From NCBI GenBank assembly GCA_036562755.1, contig DATCJN010000006.1, positions 1-55,451 of the forward strand: a stretch of 55,451 nucleotides of DNA, written 5' to 3'. Source of the stretch: DUVY01 sp036562755. Lineage in GTDB: Bacteria; Bacillota; Clostridia; Christensenellales; DUVY01. Of this stretch, positions 8,619 to 16,784 are shown piece after piece (the stretch's first letter is position 1; every line of letters begins with the position of its first letter). A program made the position numbers and the translations under genes. The notes below the pieces were generated by a model. It saw only the letters and a program-made list of their open reading frames with translations, was not told the origin of the DNA and did no database searches.

Positions 8619-9566
8619 TTATTTATTAATCTGTTTGGCTAAATTTTTATAATCGATAAGTATCTTAGTATAAGCGTATTTAATATCAGCCGAGAGTTTT
8701 TCGTCTGTTTTAGCGTTTAACAATGTCTTTAAAGTCGCTAAAATGTTTTTCATTCCGTTTTTTATATAAATGTGTTCCATCCTGGAGGCGTCTTTTGTCA
8801 AGTTTTCGTATTGATTTAAAAGAGAATTAATATCATCGTGGGCGCGCTGAATGTCCAGCAAAACCGCGGCTTCGGTGGTTTGCGCCTTATCCAGCTTTAT
8901 GCTATGGTCATACAGCCTTTTATAAATAGCGTCCCATTGAGAGAGGCATTTTTGGACTATTTCTTTTATTTTCTTGTCCGAAAAATTCATGGCGATTTCG
9001 GGGACGGTAATTACATATTTTTCGGGAGAGTATTGGCTTGCATTAGCCATCACGCTTAAGGCTTGTTCTTCTTCGGGATATACCGCAGCAATAATTCTAT
9101 AAGAGCCATCGACAATTACATACCCCGCGCCGCCAAGTTCTCTTATCGCTTGGGAAGCAATAAGCGCCTGCGATTCGGACGCGTAACTGCCCAGTTGAAC
9201 GGCATAGTATTGAGTTTGTTTCACTTCGGCTTTGCTTAATCTGCCCAAAAGGTGTCCGATGTTAAGTCCTTGCGCCAATAATACCGTAAGCAGCACGGTA
9301 ATTAAAAAACCCGTTATCATCAACGTAACGGCCGTTATTATTTCCGAACGCTTTAATTTTGGTTTTGCTTTAACATAAGGCAAAGCACGATAATTAGTCC
9401 CGCCAATATATAGATGTTCGTCGTCATTATATTCCCTGTCCGAATCCTCTATATCATTATCGTAATAGCGTTCGTCTTTCCGCTCTTGATTATCGACTCC
9501 TAAACGCTGTTTTTTATAACTAAATTCGCTGTAATCTATCTCGAAATCGCCGTTGTATTTAGGCAT
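8619..9566 (-). CDS. Single-pass membrane protein with SPOR domain
   Basis: A 315-residue bitopic protein. Residues 1-72 are acidic and probably cytoplasmic, about 75-98 form one membrane helix, and about 118-185 form a SPOR domain (YYAVQLGSYASESQA start, with the usual beta-alpha-beta pattern). SPOR domains bind denuded septal glycan, so a role at the division or spore septum is likely; this fits its position next to mur genes. The C-terminal 120 residues are helical, with no recognised domain. It is divergent from the DUF6062-like gene, with 65 bases between the two start codons. Confidence 0.75.
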   Translation of the reverse strand: MPKYNGDFEIDYSEFSYKKQRLGVDNQERKDERYYDNDIEDSDREYNDDEHLYIGGTNYRALPYVKAKPKLKRSEIITAVTLMITGFLITVLLTVLLAQGLNIGHLLGRLSKAEVKQTQYYAVQLGSYASESQALIASQAIRELGGAGYVIVDGSYRIIAAVYPEEEQALSVMANASQYSPEKYVITVPEIAMNFSDKKIKEIVQKCLSQWDAIYKRLYDHSIKLDKAQTTEAAVLLDIQRAHDDINSLLNQYENLTKDASRMEHIYIKNGMKNILATLKTLLNAKTDEKLSADIKYAYTKILIDYKNLAKQINK

Positions 9567-9568
9567 AC

Positions 9569-9597
9569 TTGTTTTACTCCGCTATTTGGGATATACT
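9569..9597 (+). promoter_or_regulatory. Promoter for the DUF6062-like gene
   Basis: TTGTTT (9569-9574), a 17-base spacer, then TATACT (9592-9597), about 35 bases before the ATG at 9632. The -10 is good and the -35 is moderate (TTG only). Confidence 0.5.
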
Positions 9598-9631
9598 TCT
9601 TAATAAATACTATGTAAGGCGGTTTTTCTTT

Positions 9632-10309
9632 ATGCAATATAAAATTCATACTACGCCAATATGGGATGCGTTTAAGAAAGAAGATTGTTTGTGTCCGCTG
9701 TGCCATATCAACGACGAATTAGTTAAAGGGCTTGTTTCCAAATATTTAAACGAAGCCGTTATGGTGCCTATTTCCAGACAGTTGGTAAATCAATACGGCT
9801 TTTGTTCGCATCACTACAGTATGCTTATAAAGGGCGACAATATTTTAGGAGTAGCACTACAAAGTATTACCAGAACCGAACATTTGCAAAACATTATCAA
9901 GCCGCCTAAAAATGTAAAAACCGCAAAAAAGCAAGCATCCGAAATAATAAGCCAAAGCCAATCCTGCGTCATATGCAATGAAGCCGATAAAACTATGGAA
10001 AGATATTATATGACCGTGGCTCAAATGTTTTACAACGAACTGCCTTTTATGCAAGCGCTAAGCTCTTGCCGGGGATTTTGTCTTTATCACTACGCAAAAT
10101 TGCTGGAAAACGCAAGTTACGCGCGCGAAAAATCAAAATTATTTTTAGAGACTATTTATTCAGTTGAAATAAGCATGCTAGCAAGACTAAAAAGCAATCT
10201 AGATTCTTTTACCCAAAAATTTGACTATCAAAAAAAAGATTTGCCCTGGGGCGACAGTAAAGACGCTCCATATAAAGCATCTCAATTAATTACTAAAAGA
10301 AAGATATAA
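9632..10309 (+). CDS. Cys/His-rich DUF6062-like protein
   Basis: A 225-residue soluble protein of unknown function. It has two similar Cys/His groups: CPLC (21-24) with a later CSHHY, and CVIC with a later CRGFCLYHY. The repeat of CxxC followed by C-x(2-4)-H suggests two zinc-binding half-modules, an inference. The family resemblance (DUF6062, common in Clostridia) is from memory. An in-frame ATG at 9569 would add 21 residues, but AAGGCGG just upstream of the ATG at 9632, and a promoter lying inside the longer version, favour 9632. Confidence 0.7.
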   Translation: MQYKIHTTPIWDAFKKEDCLCPLCHINDELVKGLVSKYLNEAVMVPISRQLVNQYGFCSHHYSMLIKGDNILGVALQSITRTEHLQNIIKPPKNVKTAKKQASEIISQSQSCVICNEADKTMERYYMTVAQMFYNELPFMQALSSCRGFCLYHYAKLLENASYAREKSKLFLETIYSVEISMLARLKSNLDSFTQKFDYQKKDLPWGDSKDAPYKASQLITKRKI

Positions 10310-10330
10310 TCCTTACCATCATTCTATTTT

Positions 10331-10360
10331 TTTCATGTATATAAATTTCATGTATATAAA
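10331..10360. repeat. Tandem duplication of a 15-mer
   Basis: Two perfect adjacent copies of TTTCATGTATATAAA (10331-10345 and 10346-10360), followed by an AT-only palindrome at about 10357-10376. It lies in the very AT-rich gap after the DUF6062-like gene. The palindrome could act as a weak terminator; otherwise no function is evident. Confidence 0.6.
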
Positions 10361-10461
10361 AATATATATATTTTTATGCATTTTTTTATATTATTTTGTA
10401 TTTTTTATGCGAATTTTGTAATAATTATTTAAAATTTTTACAATTTTATATGGTTTTTTGT

Positions 10462-10491
10462 TTGATTTTATCGCAAAAGTACGAGTATAAT
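10462..10491 (+). promoter_or_regulatory. Promoter for the 57-residue ORF
   Basis: TTGATT (10462-10467), 18-base spacer, TATAAT (10486-10491). The ORF start codon follows 34 bases later. Confidence 0.6.
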
Positions 10492-10525
10492 ATTGATATC
10501 TCTTCTGTAAAAAGGGTTATAAAAA

Positions 10526-10699
10526 ATGGATGAACTAATTTTTGTTATAGGGGAATTATTGGTAACCGAAACCTCTATTATTGAAACCGTGGTTTATCCC
10601 CCTAAGGTGGAATATCCCGATAATCTATTGGCGATATGCAAAGACGGTAAAAAATACGAAATAGCTGTCCGCCCTGTCGATAATAAACCTTTGGCCTAA
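10526..10699 (+). CDS. Small protein of unknown function (57 residues)
   Basis: A short ORF starting MDELIFVIGELL and ending DNKPLA. It has a clear promoter upstream, AAAGGG as a ribosome-binding site about nine bases before the ATG, and a strong terminator ten bases after the stop, so it looks like a complete single-gene transcription unit. The composition is that of a small soluble beta-rich protein (alternating hydrophobics, a KDGKKYEIAV hairpin). I recognise no family. It stands between the DUF6062-like gene and rnpB. Confidence 0.6.
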   Translation: MDELIFVIGELLVTETSIIETVVYPPKVEYPDNLLAICKDGKKYEIAVRPVDNKPLA

Positions 10700-10708
10700 A
10701 TAAAAAAT

Positions 10709-10740
10709 CGGCTGCAAACGCTTGGTTTGCAACCGTTTTT
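10709..10740. terminator. Bidirectional terminator between the small ORF and rnpB
   Basis: An 11-12 bp stem (CGGCTGCAAAC paired with GTTTGCAACCG) with a T run on each side: TTTTT after it on plus and ATTTTTTA on minus. It can therefore end both the small ORF transcript and RNase P RNA. Confidence 0.8.
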
Positions 10741-10745
10741 ATGTA

Positions 10746-11085
10746 AATGCAGATGACCTGTAAGCCGAGTTCTGTCGAGAATGACCATCTGTCTGGACAT
10801 ATCGTTACCGATATGTTCTAGCGATTTTGTCGAGAGCTACGGCGGACCACCTTGCGCTCTCTATCTTGCATCGGGCGGGGTTTACAATGCCGCATAAGTC
10901 GCCATATGCGCGGTAGGCTCTTACCCTACCCTTTCACCCTTACATACGTAAAGTATGCGGTTTGCTTTCTGTTGCACTTTCCTTGAAGTCGCCTTCACTG
11001 GACGTTATCCAGCGCCCTGTCCTGTGATGCTCGGACTTTCCTCGCTTTATCTTTGATAAAACGCGGTCATTCAGTCAACTGCATT
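10746..11085 (-). ncRNA. rnpB: RNase P RNA
   Basis: Catalytic RNA of RNase P, which removes 5' leaders from tRNA precursors. Read leftward, it has the universal blocks GAGGAAAGTCC near the 5' end, GAAAGTGCAACAGAAA in the middle, GTAAACCCC, and ACAGAACTCGGCTTACAG near the 3' end. The terminal helix P1 pairs AATGCAG (3' side at 10746-10752) with CTGCATT (11079-11085), which sets the ends, giving about 340 nt. A TGaTATAAT extended -10 at 11106-11098 is placed correctly for transcription, and the terminator at 10709-10740 follows. Confidence 0.95.
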
Positions 11086-11097
11086 ATTTTCAAGTTT

Positions 11098-11106
11098 ATT
11101 ATATCA
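11098..11106 (-). promoter_or_regulatory. Extended -10 promoter of rnpB
   Basis: Reading leftward, TGA then TATAAT (11103-11098). The RNA 5' end lies about 12 bases downstream. No good -35 is seen, which fits an extended -10 promoter. Confidence 0.55.
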
Positions 11107-11188
11107 CAGTCAAACAACAAATAAAATTAGTAAAGCTTGGCAATCGTTCCCTAAATCCAAGCAATTATAATCCATATATAATATTTGG

Positions 11189-12397
11189 TCAAGAATTTTT
11201 TTGTTTTTTTCTTAAAATATCGCCTGAACGCAGCTCTATATCGGTATTGATATATAATTCCTGTTGGACTTTGTCTGCTACTTTAACCAAATTTCCGTCT
11301 TTGTCATACATCTCATTAATTTTTATGGTCTTTAAGAACGCGTCTGAAGGAGATAAAATTTCTAATTCATCGCCTGCCTCGAAACGGTTTCTTTGCTCTA
11401 CTAACGCCCTTCCATTATTATAGTCTTTTACTATAGCGGTAAAGTCATAAGTTTGAATTGGTCTTGAGGAAGAATAACTTTGTTCGGGATTATTAAAATA
11501 AAATCCCGTAGTGAACTCTCTGTGCGAGGTCTTATAGGGCTCGTTTAAAATAATTTCCGGAACAGCTTGACCGTTATATAAACAATCCAGCGCGCGCCTA
11601 TAAGCGTTTACTACGGTAGCCACATAATAAGCCGTTTTCATTCTTCCCTCAATCTTAAAGGCGTCAATTCCGGCTTGAGCTAATTGATCCAGATAATTAA
11701 GCATATTTAAGTCTTTGGAGTTTAAAATATAAGTGCCCTTTTCATCTTCGTTAATTATTAAATCTTTGCCGGGCTTGGTGCTTTGGGTTAAATTATAATC
11801 CCAGCGGCACGCTTGAACGCATTCGCCGCGGTTAGAATCTCTGCCCGTAAAGAAGTTGCTCAATAGACACCTTCCCGAATAAGAAATGCACATAGCCCCG
11901 TGAACGAAGGCTTCTATTTCTATACCGCTTTTTAGGTTTCGCTTTATTTCTTGTATTTCTTTTAAGGACAATTCTCGCGCCAGGATTACCCTTTTGACGC
12001 CTAGTTTTGCGTAAAAATCAATCGCTCTAGAATTAGTTGTATTGGCTTGAGTGCTTACATGCACGTCAAGCTTGGTATTATTTAATACCATATCCATAAC
12101 GCCTAGGTCGCTTACTATTACGGCGTCAATCTTTGCGTCCTCAAGAACCTTAAGATATTCTCTCAATTCCCCAAAATCATAATCGCGGGCGAAGATGTTT
12201 ATAGTTACATATACTTTTTTGCCTAAATTATGGGCGTATTGAGCGGCCTCGTATATCTCTTTGGTAGAGAAATTTTGGCTGTATTGCCTTAGGCTAAAAT
12301 TATGTCCGCCCATATATACGGCGTCCGCCCCAAAATACAAGGCGGTTTTTAGTTTTTCCATATTGCCCGCGGGGGCCAGCAGTTCAATCTTTTTCAT
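11189..12397 (-). CDS. trhP: U32-family protein, tRNA 5-hydroxyuridine synthase (TrhP-like)
   Basis: A 402-residue peptidase-U32 family protein. The family includes TrhP, which makes 5-hydroxyuridine at position 34 of tRNA using prephenate. It starts MKKIELLAPAGN, the classical U32 opening. Cys170, Cys177, Cys193 and Cys197 (GAMCISYSGRC and GECVQAC) are the conserved Fe-S ligands. It follows the trmR-like gene by three bases, the same order as yrrM-yrrN-yrrO in Bacillus subtilis, which strongly supports the tRNA role over a protease. Bacillus has two U32 genes here; only one is present in this operon. Confidence 0.85.
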   Translation of the reverse strand: MKKIELLAPAGNMEKLKTALYFGADAVYMGGHNFSLRQYSQNFSTKEIYEAAQYAHNLGKKVYVTINIFARDYDFGELREYLKVLEDAKIDAVIVSDLGVMDMVLNNTKLDVHVSTQANTTNSRAIDFYAKLGVKRVILARELSLKEIQEIKRNLKSGIEIEAFVHGAMCISYSGRCLLSNFFTGRDSNRGECVQACRWDYNLTQSTKPGKDLIINEDEKGTYILNSKDLNMLNYLDQLAQAGIDAFKIEGRMKTAYYVATVVNAYRRALDCLYNGQAVPEIILNEPYKTSHREFTTGFYFNNPEQSYSSSRPIQTYDFTAIVKDYNNGRALVEQRNRFEAGDELEILSPSDAFLKTIKINEMYDKDGNLVKVADKVQQELYINTDIELRSGDILRKKQKNS

Positions 12398-12400
12398 ATT

Positions 12401-13009
12401 TTATATCTTTTGGCAGATTGCCACGCAGTCGTTTCCTGTCTTTATTATCTCGCATTTTAACTGGGAGCATTGCTTTAACTCTTCTTCAAACCTTAGCAAA
12501 TTTACCGCTATGGTGCGCATTTTGTGATATGTATTTTTGCCGCCTTTGGACATACCATGAAAGGTAAGGTTGTCGCAAAACAAGATGCCGCTTTCTTTTA
12601 AAATCTTTAGTATATTGGGCAGATAGTTAATATATTGCCCTTTTGCTCCGTCTAAAAATATAAAGTCAAACTTTCTGTTTTGCAAGACATATAATCCCAA
12701 AATCGCGGCCGCGTCGTCCAATATCAACTCGGCGTATTGGTAAAGGCCTAAAGCCTTTAAGTTTGCGCGCGCTAGCTCAAACCTTTCAGGATCGATTTCA
12801 ACAGTAGTAAAATTGATATCTTTTAAGTCGGCGTAACTTTTTACTGAGTTTAAGATTTTAGCAGCGGAATATCCCGAACCGGTGCCTATTTCCAATATTT
12901 TTTTCGGCTTATAGATTTTTAAAGCTTTATCTAATTGTTCCCAAGCAGGTTCGCTTATAGTCGGTATATTTTTTTGGCGGCAATAAGCTATTATATCTTC
13001 CAAATGCAT
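12401..13009 (-). CDS. trmR: SAM-dependent O-methyltransferase, TrmR-like (tRNA mo5U34)
   Basis: A 202-residue class I methyltransferase of the catechol-O-methyltransferase-like family. The SAM motif ILEIGTGSGYSA lies at 38-49 and the metal-binding FIFLDGAKG at about 115-123. In B. subtilis the homologue YrrM/TrmR methylates 5-hydroxyuridine at tRNA position 34 to 5-methoxyuridine. Adjacency to the TrhP-like gene makes this specific function likely. It starts three bases after the rnj stop, so it is probably translated by coupling; no strong ribosome-binding site of its own is visible. Confidence 0.85.
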   Translation of the reverse strand: MHLEDIIAYCRQKNIPTISEPAWEQLDKALKIYKPKKILEIGTGSGYSAAKILNSVKSYADLKDINFTTVEIDPERFELARANLKALGLYQYAELILDDAAAILGLYVLQNRKFDFIFLDGAKGQYINYLPNILKILKESGILFCDNLTFHGMSKGGKNTYHKMRTIAVNLLRFEEELKQCSQLKCEIIKTGNDCVAICQKI

Positions 13010-13012
13010 AGT

Positions 13013-14668
13013 TTAGTTTTCTATTATTATAGGCAAAATCATAGGGCTTCTTTTGATTTTTTTGTTTAGGAAGTTGCGCAAATTTTTTCTTATGTTGTTT
13101 TTTAATATTTCCCTGTCGATTTGAAGCTTTAAATCTATACCGTTTACCGAGTTAATAGAAACCTGTTTGATTTCTTCTATCAAATCCGCGGATTCTTTTG
13201 CGTATATAAAGCCCCTGGTTATAACGTCTATAGACGATACTTCGCCGCCCTGCTCTATGCCCATTATGACAAGCAGCATACCGTCTTCGGATAGGTGTCT
13301 TCTGTCTCTTAAAACTTCGGCGCCTACGTCGCCTATGCCCGCTCCGTCTACCAAGACATTGCCCGCGCTCACGCTTTCAGCTCTTTTTATAAATTTAGAG
13401 CAAATTTCGATTCTGTCGCCTATCTTGGGCATCAGCATGAGATTGGGATTATGTCCCAAATCCGCAATCATTTCCATGTGTTGTTTTAGATGCCTTATCT
13501 CGCCGTGAACGGGGATAAAATACTTGGGCTTGACCAATAGATACATAAGTTTTAGCTCTTCTCTAAAAGCGTGTCCTGATACATGAACATCGGCTAAATC
13601 TTCATATATGACTTTGGCGCCTTTTTCGTATAGGTTGTTTATAACATTATATACAAGTTTTTCGTTGCCCGGTATGGGAGAGGCGGAAATTATAACGGTG
13701 TCGTTGGCGGTGATTTTGACCTTATTAAACTCGCCGCTTGCCATGCGCGTAAGCGCGCTCATCGGCTCGCCTTGAGAGCCTGTCGTAATAATTACTAATT
13801 TATCCTCGTCTATTTTTTTTGTCTTTTCCAAATCGACGATTAAATTTTTGTCGTATCTTATTTCGCCTATTTTGGAGGCCGCCTCCAAAACGTTTAACAT
13901 GCTTCGGCCGCTAAACGCCACCTTGCGCCCAAACTTTTGCGCTAAGTCTATGATTTGTTGAATCCTATGAATATTGGAAGCAAATGTAGCGACTATTAAG
14001 CGCCTGCCGGCGTTTTGGGCAAAATAGTTATATAAATATTTGCCTACTGTGGATTCGCTCATGGAATATCCGGGGCGCTCGATGTTGGTGCTCTCAGAAA
14101 GCATTAATGTAACGCCCTTTTTGCCTATTTCGGCTATGCGGCGAAGGTCAATCATCTCGCCGTCTATAGGAGTGTAATCAACCTTAAAATCGCCTGTATG
14201 AAACACTCTGGCAGCCGGACATTCTATATATAATGCAAAACTGCCCGAAATTGAATGGCTGACCTTGATAAACTCTACAGTAAATTCGCCCGCTTTGATA
14301 ACAGAATTTTTCTTGACGACATTTACATTGACGTCGTCAAGCTTATGTTCTTTGAACTTGTGTTCCAAGAGAGCTAAAGTGATGTTTGACGCGTAAATGG
14401 GAACTCTTATTCCAAATTGCTTTAGAATATAAGGCAAACCGCCTATATGGTCCTCGTGCCCGTGAGTTAGGAAAAAACCTTTTACCTTATGAATGTTGTC
14501 GATCAAATAACTTACATCAGGGATTACCAAATCTACCCCGGGCATGTCTATGCTTGGAAAAGCCGAGCCGCAATCCACTACTATGATATCGTTTTTATAT
14601 TCAAAGGCGGTTATGTTTTTACCAATCTCGCCTACGCCGCCTAGAAAAATAACTTTTAGTGTATCCAA
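13013..14668 (-). CDS. rnj: Ribonuclease J
   Basis: Metallo-beta-lactamase/beta-CASP ribonuclease with endo- and 5'-3' exonuclease activity in RNA decay and maturation. The zinc motif HGHEDH lies about 70 residues in, and IPVHGE and VDGAGIGD are typical later motifs. I chose the TTG at 14668 (protein MDTLKVIFLGGVGEIG, 551 residues) because GGAGG precedes it by four bases and it matches the family N-terminus. The longer frame from an ATG at 14722 has no ribosome-binding site and contains a TATAAT-like box just after its start. First gene of the rnj-trmR-trhP operon. Confidence 0.93.
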   Translation of the reverse strand: MDTLKVIFLGGVGEIGKNITAFEYKNDIIVVDCGSAFPSIDMPGVDLVIPDVSYLIDNIHKVKGFFLTHGHEDHIGGLPYILKQFGIRVPIYASNITLALLEHKFKEHKLDDVNVNVVKKNSVIKAGEFTVEFIKVSHSISGSFALYIECPAARVFHTGDFKVDYTPIDGEMIDLRRIAEIGKKGVTLMLSESTNIERPGYSMSESTVGKYLYNYFAQNAGRRLIVATFASNIHRIQQIIDLAQKFGRKVAFSGRSMLNVLEAASKIGEIRYDKNLIVDLEKTKKIDEDKLVIITTGSQGEPMSALTRMASGEFNKVKITANDTVIISASPIPGNEKLVYNVINNLYEKGAKVIYEDLADVHVSGHAFREELKLMYLLVKPKYFIPVHGEIRHLKQHMEMIADLGHNPNLMLMPKIGDRIEICSKFIKRAESVSAGNVLVDGAGIGDVGAEVLRDRRHLSEDGMLLVIMGIEQGGEVSSIDVITRGFIYAKESADLIEEIKQVSINSVNGIDLKLQIDREILKNNIRKNLRNFLNKKIKRSPMILPIIIEN

Positions 14669-14774
14669 AAATCCTCCGAAAATCTTAGTCTTTAGTTTTT
14701 CTTTTAAAACATTATATATCATTTGGCGGATTTTTACAATTTATAATAAAAGAGGTTTGTGATACACTACAATA

Positions 14775-15782
14775 TTAAAAAGGTTTATTAACGGCGGCTT
14801 GCTGTTCTTGCTGTAAAATAGGCGTTTTGTATAAGACGGGAATATAATGCTCGGGCGTTGCAATCGCGCCGTGGCAAGAGACATCCAGAATAGTATTGTC
14901 AAAAATAATACAATCGGAAAGCGATATATTTCCGTCTATATGACAGTTGTCGCCGATTATGACGTTGTTGCCTATATCAACTTTTAAGCCCACAAAGCTT
15001 CGTTTTCCAAAATATGTTCTTCTTAAAGCAATGTTCATTAGTTCGGGCATGTTCTTGGTATAACAGTCTAAACCGCTTGCGCCTTTGAGCATATCCATAT
15101 TTGCCCTAAAATATTCTTCTATACAGCCTATATCGCACCAATATTTGTCGAGTTTGTGCGTATAGATTTTTTTGCCCTTTTTAAGAAGTATGGGGAACAA
15201 ATCTTTGGCAAAATCAAACATAGAATTTTTAGGGATATATTTTAGAATATCAGGATTGATTATATAAATGCCGCAGTTAATCAAATTGCTTATATAATCC
15301 TTGGGCTTTTCTATAAAGTCGGTTACAAATCCATCTTTGTCTGTTTTCACCACTCCGTAAAGAGAAGGATTTTCCACCTCTTTTACTGCCATTGTAATGT
15401 CGGCGCCGCTTTTTAAGTGATCGTCATAGATTTTTCTTAAATCAATATTTGTTAACGCGTCGCCGCTTATGACAATAAAAGGATTATCGTTGAGCCAATC
15501 TTTTGCCGCTTTGACGCTGCCCGCAGTGCCCAAAGGCTCATTTTCGATGAAATAATTAAATTTTAGCGGGAAAAGACTATTGACCGAGTCGATAATAATC
15601 TCAGGCATATGCATCAGCGTAATCGCTATTTCGTTTATTCCGTAACTTATTAAAAGTTGAATTATATAATAAATAACGGGTTTATTTAATATGGGCATAA
15701 GGGGTTTGGGTAAGTTTTGTGTCAAAGGCAAAAGTCTTGTGCCCTTGCCGCCCGCCATAATTATCGCTTTTATGTCTTTCAA
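14775..15782 (-). CDS. NDP-sugar pyrophosphorylase (nucleotidyltransferase)
   Basis: A 335-residue sugar-1-phosphate nucleotidyltransferase. The N-terminal signature IMAGGKGTRLLPLT (8-21) and lysine-containing LPKPLMP bind the NTP; about residues 1-235 are the transferase domain. The C-terminal part, with ILDVSCHGA-like repeats, looks like a short left-handed beta-helix, as in GDP-mannose and glucose-1-phosphate pyrophosphorylases. The exact sugar cannot be told by eye. The start is TTG with AGGAG ten bases upstream. It probably supplies activated sugar for surface polysaccharide; no glycosyltransferases are nearby. Confidence 0.85.
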   Translation of the reverse strand: MKDIKAIIMAGGKGTRLLPLTQNLPKPLMPILNKPVIYYIIQLLISYGINEIAITLMHMPEIIIDSVNSLFPLKFNYFIENEPLGTAGSVKAAKDWLNDNPFIVISGDALTNIDLRKIYDDHLKSGADITMAVKEVENPSLYGVVKTDKDGFVTDFIEKPKDYISNLINCGIYIINPDILKYIPKNSMFDFAKDLFPILLKKGKKIYTHKLDKYWCDIGCIEEYFRANMDMLKGASGLDCYTKNMPELMNIALRRTYFGKRSFVGLKVDIGNNVIIGDNCHIDGNISLSDCIIFDNTILDVSCHGAIATPEHYIPVLYKTPILQQEQQAAVNKPF

Positions 15783-15856
15783 AATCTTATGTCTCCTAAA
15801 ATATAGTCAATTTTTAGATTGCGCAAATAACGGATAAAAAATTCAATGGAAGCGCT

Positions 15857-16243
15857 TTAGGCTTCTTTTGAGTTTTTATGGATGAATAAATTATCTATCA
15901 ATATCCATATACCTAGCAGCGCCAAAAAACCTCCAAATAACCTTGAAAGCAAGGTGGCGTTAATATGTTTGATTATAAAAGAAGACAATATGCTCAAAGC
16001 TAACGCCGGAATAATGATATATAAGATGCCTTGGGTTTTTACTAACTTGTTTTTAAAATGCAATATAAGCGCGATTAACGCCATCGGAATAAAAGAAACC
16101 AAATTAATTGCTTGCGCTGTGTGTTGTTCTACCTCGCCTAACATAGTCAATAACGGTATGGTCAGCGTTCCGCCGCCCATACCCATACCGCCCAGTATTC
16201 CTCCCGCTACGCCGATTAGGATAAATTTAATAATTTGCCACAT
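15857..16243 (-). CDS. Half-size TauE/SafE-family membrane protein (second of pair)
   Basis: 128 residues with about four membrane helices. The glycine-rich family signature GGILGGMGMGGGTLTIP is in the first helix pair. Full TauE/SafE anion exporters are about 250 residues with two such repeats, so this is one half. A GAGG ribosome-binding site precedes the ATG at good spacing, and it starts 17 bases after its sister gene. Likely forms a heterodimeric transporter with the product of 16261-16629 (inference). The substrate, a sulfur-containing or organic anion in characterised members, is unknown. Confidence 0.8.
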   Translation of the reverse strand: MWQIIKFILIGVAGGILGGMGMGGGTLTIPLLTMLGEVEQHTAQAINLVSFIPMALIALILHFKNKLVKTQGILYIIIPALALSILSSFIIKHINATLLSRLFGGFLALLGIWILIDNLFIHKNSKEA

Positions 16244-16260
16244 AAAATCCTCGCTTTAAC

Positions 16261-16629
16261 TTAAGGGAAAATAGCCATTTTTAGTCCGAATAAGGTCATT
16301 GCAACCGCAAAGATTATCCTTATAACTTTGTTATTAAGTTTTGCTAACAATACCGCGCCCAAAATTCCGCCGATTATTACGCCGCTGCCGGCCGGTATGC
16401 CGCTTTTTAGTTTAAAGTATCCCGACGATATATAGACTACCGCGCTGGCAATACAAAGCGGTAAAATAATCAAAATGGCCGTGGCGTGAGCGACTTTGGT
16501 ATCGTTTTTTAATATCTTTTCCAAAACAGGTACGACTATCATTCCGCCGCCGCCGCCAAAAAAACCATTAATAAAACCTATCAATGCTCCACATATTATT
16601 AAAGTAATCTTTTTTGGAAATTTTTTCAT
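16261..16629 (-). CDS. Half-size TauE/SafE-family membrane protein (first of pair)
   Basis: 122 residues with about four membrane helices and the signature GALIGFINGFFGGGGGM, which aligns with the glycine-rich motif of the neighbouring gene. The ATG at 16629 gives the natural start MKKFPKK; an upstream TTG at 16668 would add 13 residues. Neither has a clear ribosome-binding site. Divergent from the surface-protein gene at 16785. The two half-genes replace the usual single fused gene. Confidence 0.78.
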   Translation of the reverse strand: MKKFPKKITLIICGALIGFINGFFGGGGGMIVVPVLEKILKNDTKVAHATAILIILPLCIASAVVYISSGYFKLKSGIPAGSGVIIGGILGAVLLAKLNNKVIRIIFAVAMTLFGLKMAIFP

Positions 16630-16693
16630 GGCAAGATTAGTTTGAGCCAAGGGAAGCAAAAATATCAAAGAAATAGAAAAAAGGCGTATTTAA

Positions 16694-16722
16694 TTGATTT
16701 TGGAACGCTAATTTTATATAAT
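16694..16722 (+). promoter_or_regulatory. Promoter of the large surface-protein gene
   Basis: TTGATT (16694-16699), a 17-base spacer, and a perfect TATAAT (16717-16722). The ATG follows 62 bases later, with AAAGGA as ribosome-binding site. Confidence 0.7.
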
Positions 16723-16784
16723 AATAGATAGTTTACAATTAGGGTAAAGCTATTCTAAAAAGGACTATAATAAAGGAAAACCAA

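Noticed and set aside
15882..16259. 125-codon frame on plus opposite the TauE/SafE half gene
   Set aside because: The minus-strand frame has the glycine-rich family motif, membrane helices and a ribosome-binding site; this one has none.
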